Source of the DNA: Halioglobus sp.
GTDB taxonomy: Bacteria; Pseudomonadota; Gammaproteobacteria; Pseudomonadales; Halieaceae
Assembly: GCA_028825045.1 (NCBI GenBank)
Contig: JAPKAY010000002.1
Span: forward strand, 1 to 64,000
Reading direction: 5' to 3'
DNA: 64,000 nt
The notes beneath the pieces are model-generated. The model had not been told where the DNA came from and searched no databases. It worked only from the letters and a program-made list of their open reading frames with translations. Positions 60,468 to 64,000 of this stretch are shown piece by piece. Within the stretch, counting starts at the first letter, position 1; each line of letters begins with the position of its first letter. A program made the translations under genes and the position numbers.

Positions 60468-60600
60468 GCTATCTCCAGATCTGCACTGGCGGAAGGAAAA
60501 GGACCGACCAATGATCCGGTATTGTGCCGGCGTTGTTTCACGTAGATTGCCAGGATCCCATTCAGAGCGTCTAAACCTTTCTCCCTGGGCTAGATCACGA

Positions 60601-60882
60601 TTACTCTGTGACCTGAACTCCACGCCAGAAGGCCACCCGATCGACAATTTCAGCCGCAGCGGGCTTAGGCTCAGGGTAATACCACACCGCATCGACATTA
60701 GTCTCCCCATCGACCACCAGAGAATAATAGTGCCCCATACCCTTCCAGGGGCAATGGCTGGTGGTAGTGCTCTTTTGAATATACTGGTGCTGCAGAGTAT
60801 TACTGGGAAAATAGTGATTGCCCTCTACCACCACCGTATCATCTGACTCCGCTACGACCTGTCCCTGCCATATTGCTTTCAT
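60601..60882 (-). CDS. DUF427 domain protein
   Basis: Small protein of 93 residues matching DUF427, which has the pattern MKAIWQGQVVAESDDTVVVE, NHYFPSNTL, a CPWKGMGHYYSL core and WYYPEPKPAAAEIVDRVAFW. The family occurs alone or fused and has no firm function. The cysteine in SHCPWKG and the surrounding aromatic residues are its most conserved feature. It is convergent with the NDH-2 gene across about 130 bases with nothing recognised in them, and divergent from the PhzF-like gene. Confidence 0.88.
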   Translation of the reverse strand: MKAIWQGQVVAESDDTVVVEGNHYFPSNTLQHQYIQKSTTTSHCPWKGMGHYYSLVVDGETNVDAVWYYPEPKPAAAEIVDRVAFWRGVQVTE

Positions 60883-61101
60883 ATTGACTTTCTCCTGATG
60901 GAAGAACGTGAAGGTTTTACGACATTATGTTGATTTACTATACGTCGTACCAATAGACTGGGATCATATAAGTTCACAAATACCTGAGTTTTGAGTACGC
61001 TAGTGCTCTCTTCGTATTTGCCAACCAATAATTGCCGACTTTATCCTTTCATTTCCGCAAGCCGTGCTAAGCTACAATGGACATCGCAACTCGATTTCAA
61101 T

Positions 61102-61956
61102 ATGAAGCCCGCCAAAAATCAGAACCCTGTCTACCAGGACCATACTGGCAGCCACCAGCTGATGGCCTCCTTCATACCGCACACAGCGGATCTTGATGAC
61201 CCGCGCGACAGGGGCGGCAATCCTTGTCTGCTATCGATACTTGAGAACGCTCCGGAAAATCTTCCACCGCCCACACCCAAAGTGACGCACTGCCAAAGTT
61301 GGCCAACCCGCCACAACGGGCAGGCCATGATTGCCGTTGCCTGTTACACCGCCAGCGGGCAATCGATTCGATGTTGCGGGCACGGACTGCTGGCTGCCGC
61401 GCATAGCTGGCTGGAAAGATTACAGTGTGCGGAACTGTCACTGCTAATGGGCGGCAGCGTGGTACACAGTTGGCGTGAGCAGGCGGTTACCTGGCTGCGT
61501 TTTAAGCGCCTGTCGAGCACCCCTCTTCCTGTCCCGAAATGGGCAGAGGAAGTCTTTCCCGAGCAACAACCAGCAATCACCGCAGCTATTTCTGGTGACG
61601 AACACGGCTATTGGGTCATGCAGTGGCCGGATGACTTCAATCTCAAACAGCTTGAGCCGCTAGTGCAATGTTTGTCAGCGAATTCCCAAAGAGCATTGAT
61701 CTGCACCTCAGCACATCCATCAATGGGTGAACATGTTATACAACTGCGGTATTTTGCGCCCCAGTACGGCGTGGACGAAGACCCTGCCACCGGGTCGGCG
61801 GTGCGTGTACTCGCCGACTACTGGTCACAACGATTCCTCAGCTTAACTGCCCAGCAATGCTCCCCTTCGGGAGGCTTGCTATTGTCACGCCTGGCACCGG
61901 GACATGTTGAAGTTGGAGGTCACTGCCAAGCTGTGGAAAGAAGTAACAATGCCTGA
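61102..61956 (+). CDS. Divergent PhzF-family protein coupled to egtB
   Basis: Protein of 284 residues with the PhzF/diaminopimelate-epimerase-like fold judged from GGNPCLLSILE near residue 40, CCGHGLLAAAHSW near 90 and YFAPQYGVDEDPATGSAVRV near 230. The segment between the first two motifs is short, and the usual motif with the catalytic glutamate (E-x-NLSET) is not recognisable, so isomerase activity is doubtful. The start at 61102 lacks a clear ribosome-binding site. An in-frame TTG at 60991 would add 37 residues. egtB begins inside its last codons (ATGCCTGA), so the two are translationally coupled. Confidence 0.7.
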   Translation: MKPAKNQNPVYQDHTGSHQLMASFIPHTADLDDPRDRGGNPCLLSILENAPENLPPPTPKVTHCQSWPTRHNGQAMIAVACYTASGQSIRCCGHGLLAAAHSWLERLQCAELSLLMGGSVVHSWREQAVTWLRFKRLSSTPLPVPKWAEEVFPEQQPAITAAISGDEHGYWVMQWPDDFNLKQLEPLVQCLSANSQRALICTSAHPSMGEHVIQLRYFAPQYGVDEDPATGSAVRVLADYWSQRFLSLTAQQCSPSGGLLLSRLAPGHVEVGGHCQAVERSNNA

Positions 61957-63229
61957 CCAGTCCCTGCAATCACGTTTCCGACAAACCCGGCAACAGTCTG
62001 TGGATGCCTGTGCACTACTGGTAATAGAAGATTTCGGTTTACAGGCGGAGGCTTTTACCAGCCCACCAAAGTGGCATCTCGCGCACACCAGCTGGTTTTT
62101 CGAAACCTTTTTGCTGAAACCATTTCTCAACCACTACCGTTCTCCCAATGAACAATATCAAAACTTGTTCAATTCCTATTACAACGGCGTTGGGGGTCAG
62201 TTTCCCCGACCACATCGCGGCTTACTATCGCGACCGACCGTCAACGAGGTGATGTCTTATCGGGCACATGTCGACAACGCAGTAACGCAATTACTAGAAG
62301 AAAGCGAACATCCAGAGCGAGATACTATTATTTCTCGCTGCCGCCTGGGCATCGAACACGAACAACAGCACCAGGAATTATTTTACACTGATTTAAAATT
62401 CTCACTACATGCCAATCCACTTCTTCCCTGTTACAGCAGCACCGCGCAGCCATCCACTATGGCCGATCAAGATGAAGTGATGCCCTGTAAACTCCAGTGG
62501 CGCGAGTACCCCGCCGGCCTGGTTAGCGTGGGCAGCGACATTGATAAGATCGGCGAAAAAGCATTCGCCTTCGACAACGAAGGGCCGCGTCACAGCGTTT
62601 ACCTGCACGCTTACGCACTGGCTAACCGACTGGTCACCAACTCTGATTTTCAAGCTTTTGTTGATGATGGTGGCTACCAACGTCCGGAGTTCTGGCTGGC
62701 CGATGCCTGGGCGATTGTGCAGGAACAGAATTGGCAGCAGCCGCTTTATTGGCAGGATAACGATGGTCATCAGCTACAGTTTACGCTGCACGGACTGCAA
62801 CCCAGGCTTCCAAATCAACCAATGTGTCATCTCAGCGGCTACGAAGCCGATGCGTATGCCAACTGGACAGGTGCACGACTACCAACCGAGTTTGAGTGGG
62901 AATTCGCCGCCAGCTCGCAGCCATTTTCCGCGCTGGAGTTTGACCCAAAAGTGCTCCACCCCACGTCGGCGAAGGGTGGCGAGCCGCTCTCACAGCTGTA
63001 CAGTGACTGCTGGCAGTGGACTGGTTCCGCCTATCGTCCCTACCCGGGCTTCAGGGCGAGCGCTGGAGCGATCGGCGAATACAATGGCAAGTTCATGGCT
63101 AACCAGTGGGTATTGCGCGGCGGGTCCTGTGTGAGTCAAACCCGGCATGTGCGGCCCACTTATAGAAATTTTTTCTACCCTCAGGACCGCTGGCAATTCA
63201 GCGGCCTACGCTTAGCCAAAGACCTCTAA
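61949..63229 (+). CDS. egtB: Ergothioneine biosynthesis protein EgtB
   Basis: Non-haem iron sulfoxide synthase that joins hercynine to a thiol (cysteine or gamma-glutamylcysteine). The N-terminal DinB-like domain has the iron ligands in WHLAHTSWFFE and HEQQHQELFY. The C-terminal formylglycine-generating-enzyme-like domain contains NRLVTNSDFQAFVDDGGY, TGARLPTEFEWEFA and RGGSCVSQTRHVRPTYRNFF. Length is 426 residues. The start is at 61949, overlapping the PhzF-like gene; the earlier in-frame start at 61904 is not conserved. egtD follows after 25 bases. Confidence 0.93.
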   Translation: MPDQSLQSRFRQTRQQSVDACALLVIEDFGLQAEAFTSPPKWHLAHTSWFFETFLLKPFLNHYRSPNEQYQNLFNSYYNGVGGQFPRPHRGLLSRPTVNEVMSYRAHVDNAVTQLLEESEHPERDTIISRCRLGIEHEQQHQELFYTDLKFSLHANPLLPCYSSTAQPSTMADQDEVMPCKLQWREYPAGLVSVGSDIDKIGEKAFAFDNEGPRHSVYLHAYALANRLVTNSDFQAFVDDGGYQRPEFWLADAWAIVQEQNWQQPLYWQDNDGHQLQFTLHGLQPRLPNQPMCHLSGYEADAYANWTGARLPTEFEWEFAASSQPFSALEFDPKVLHPTSAKGGEPLSQLYSDCWQWTGSAYRPYPGFRASAGAIGEYNGKFMANQWVLRGGSCVSQTRHVRPTYRNFFYPQDRWQFSGLRLAKDL

Positions 63230-63254
63230 CCTACAGTTTAAAAGAGAGCGCGTA

Positions 63255-64000
63255 ATGCCTGCAGCTGCACCCAAACTTGCGAATGTTTTCTTCGAAGACC
63301 AGCACCCCGCGGCTGGTGATAGCCGAGCGGAGCTGGTGGCTGGATTACGACGGCCGCAGAAACAAATAAAACCCAAATATCTCTATGACGCGAGAGGCTC
63401 TGAACTATTTGAGCAAATAACGCTTCAACAAGAGTACTACCCCACCCGAACGGAAATGGCTATTTTGAATCAACACGCTGCAGAAATAGCCGTCTGCTGT
63501 GGCGACGACTGCGTGTTGATAGAACCCGGCAGCGGCAGCAGCGAAAAAGTCAGGCTGATACTGGACAACGTCCGCCCGGTCTCTTACGTACCGCTGGATA
63601 TTTCTGTGGAATTTCTCTACGAATCTGCGGTAAAGTTAGGCCGCGAATTTCCCTGGCTGAATATTCATGCGATCTGCGCAGATTTTTCTGACTCGTGGCA
63701 GGCGCGTACCAACCTTTCCTCAGGCAGACGCGTAATTTTCTACCCTGGCTCCACCATCGGCAATATGGATCCGCAAGATGCTCAAACTTTTTTGTCTGGC
63801 CTGCGCCACTGGATAGGTGATGACAGTGGTGTATTAATAGGCGTCGACTTACAAAAATCGGAGCAGATACTTCATGCAGCCTACAATGACGCAAAAGGTG
63901 TGACCGCCGAATTCAATCTGAATATTTTCAACTCGATAAACAAATACACCGGAGCAAACTTTAACCCGGAAAACTTCTACCATCAGGCTTTTTACAATCA
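63255..64000 (+). CDS. egtD: L-histidine N-alpha-methyltransferase EgtD (partial, cut by window edge)
   Basis: First enzyme of ergothioneine synthesis: trimethylates histidine to hercynine using SAM. The frame from the ATG at 63255 stays open to the window end, giving 248 of an expected 320 or so residues. The SAM site reads LIEPGSGSSEKVRLILD, with VIFYPGSTIGNMDP and YVPLDIS also typical. The start YDARGSELFEQIT motif is present. It completes the PhzF-like/egtB/egtD operon. Confidence 0.94.
   Translation, partial: MPAAAPKLANVFFEDQHPAAGDSRAELVAGLRRPQKQIKPKYLYDARGSELFEQITLQQEYYPTRTEMAILNQHAAEIAVCCGDDCVLIEPGSGSSEKVRLILDNVRPVSYVPLDISVEFLYESAVKLGREFPWLNIHAICADFSDSWQARTNLSSGRRVIFYPGSTIGNMDPQDAQTFLSGLRHWIGDDSGVLIGVDLQKSEQILHAAYNDAKGVTAEFNLNIFNSINKYTGANFNPENFYHQAFYN

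Overview
The window is a gene-dense, mostly housekeeping stretch of chromosome from a gammaproteobacterium. Gene content and order match Pseudomonas-type genomes block by block: tyrS/M23 peptidase/anmK/erpA/bactofilin/argC; crp(vfr)/osmC-like/coq7; trp genes; amgK-murU/lptD-surA-pdxA; rsmA-apaG-apaH-cca; folK-folB-tsaD; rpsU-yqeY-dnaG-rpoD. Several joins between blocks, small losses and ergothioneine genes fit a marine Pseudomonas relative (Cellvibrionales or Halieaceae type) better than Pseudomonas itself. That placement is inference from synteny. GC looks mid-50s by eye.

Layout. 1-321: tandem leftward promoters, probably for an rRNA operon beyond the edge. 0.3-7.1 kb: tyrS, M23 peptidase and anmK, then argC-DUF6776-bactofilin and erpA on the minus strand, with an IscR-like operator at erpA. 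7.2-11.3 kb: a gutted ClC channel gene, then hemJ-hemL-hemB and an exported unknown. 11.4-25.1 kb: diguanylate cyclase, Nudix, ModF-like ATPase, RND remnant, TPR lipoprotein with PBP1b, a PfkB kinase, polB, pentapeptide protein, DUF2333, PCuAC copper chaperone and dsbD. 25.3-33.6 kb: aroQ-accB-accC, prmA, dusB-fis, purH-purD, coq7. 33.6-41.9 kb: OsmC-like, crp, trpEGDC behind an apparent attenuator, rpe, amgK-murU. 42-51.6 kb: lptD-surA-pdxA, then an inserted minus-strand polysaccharide-type ABC exporter, then rsmA-apaG-apaH-cca. 51.8-58.7 kb: tsaD-folB-folK, and rpsU-yqeY-dnaG-rpoD with a heat-shock-type promoter before rpoD. 58.9-64 kb: NDH-2 fused to a cNMP-type domain, DUF427, and a PhzF-like/egtB/egtD operon cut by the right edge.

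How the genes fit together. Three steps of the tetrapyrrole pathway (HemL, HemB, HemJ) sit in one cluster. Envelope genes recur: AnmK, AmgK and MurU are three enzymes of the anabolic cell-wall sugar recycling route; PBP1b and the M23 peptidase build and cut murein; LptD and SurA assemble the outer membrane. Fatty-acid (AccBC), tryptophan, purine and folate enzymes make up most of the rest.

I found no CRISPR array, prophage, intact insertion sequence, defence island or tRNA gene. No clearly undescribed multi-gene system is evident. The best leads are the PhzF-like protein coupled to EgtB, the trp attenuator, the IscR-like operator at erpA, the orphan ABC exporter, and the two gene remnants.
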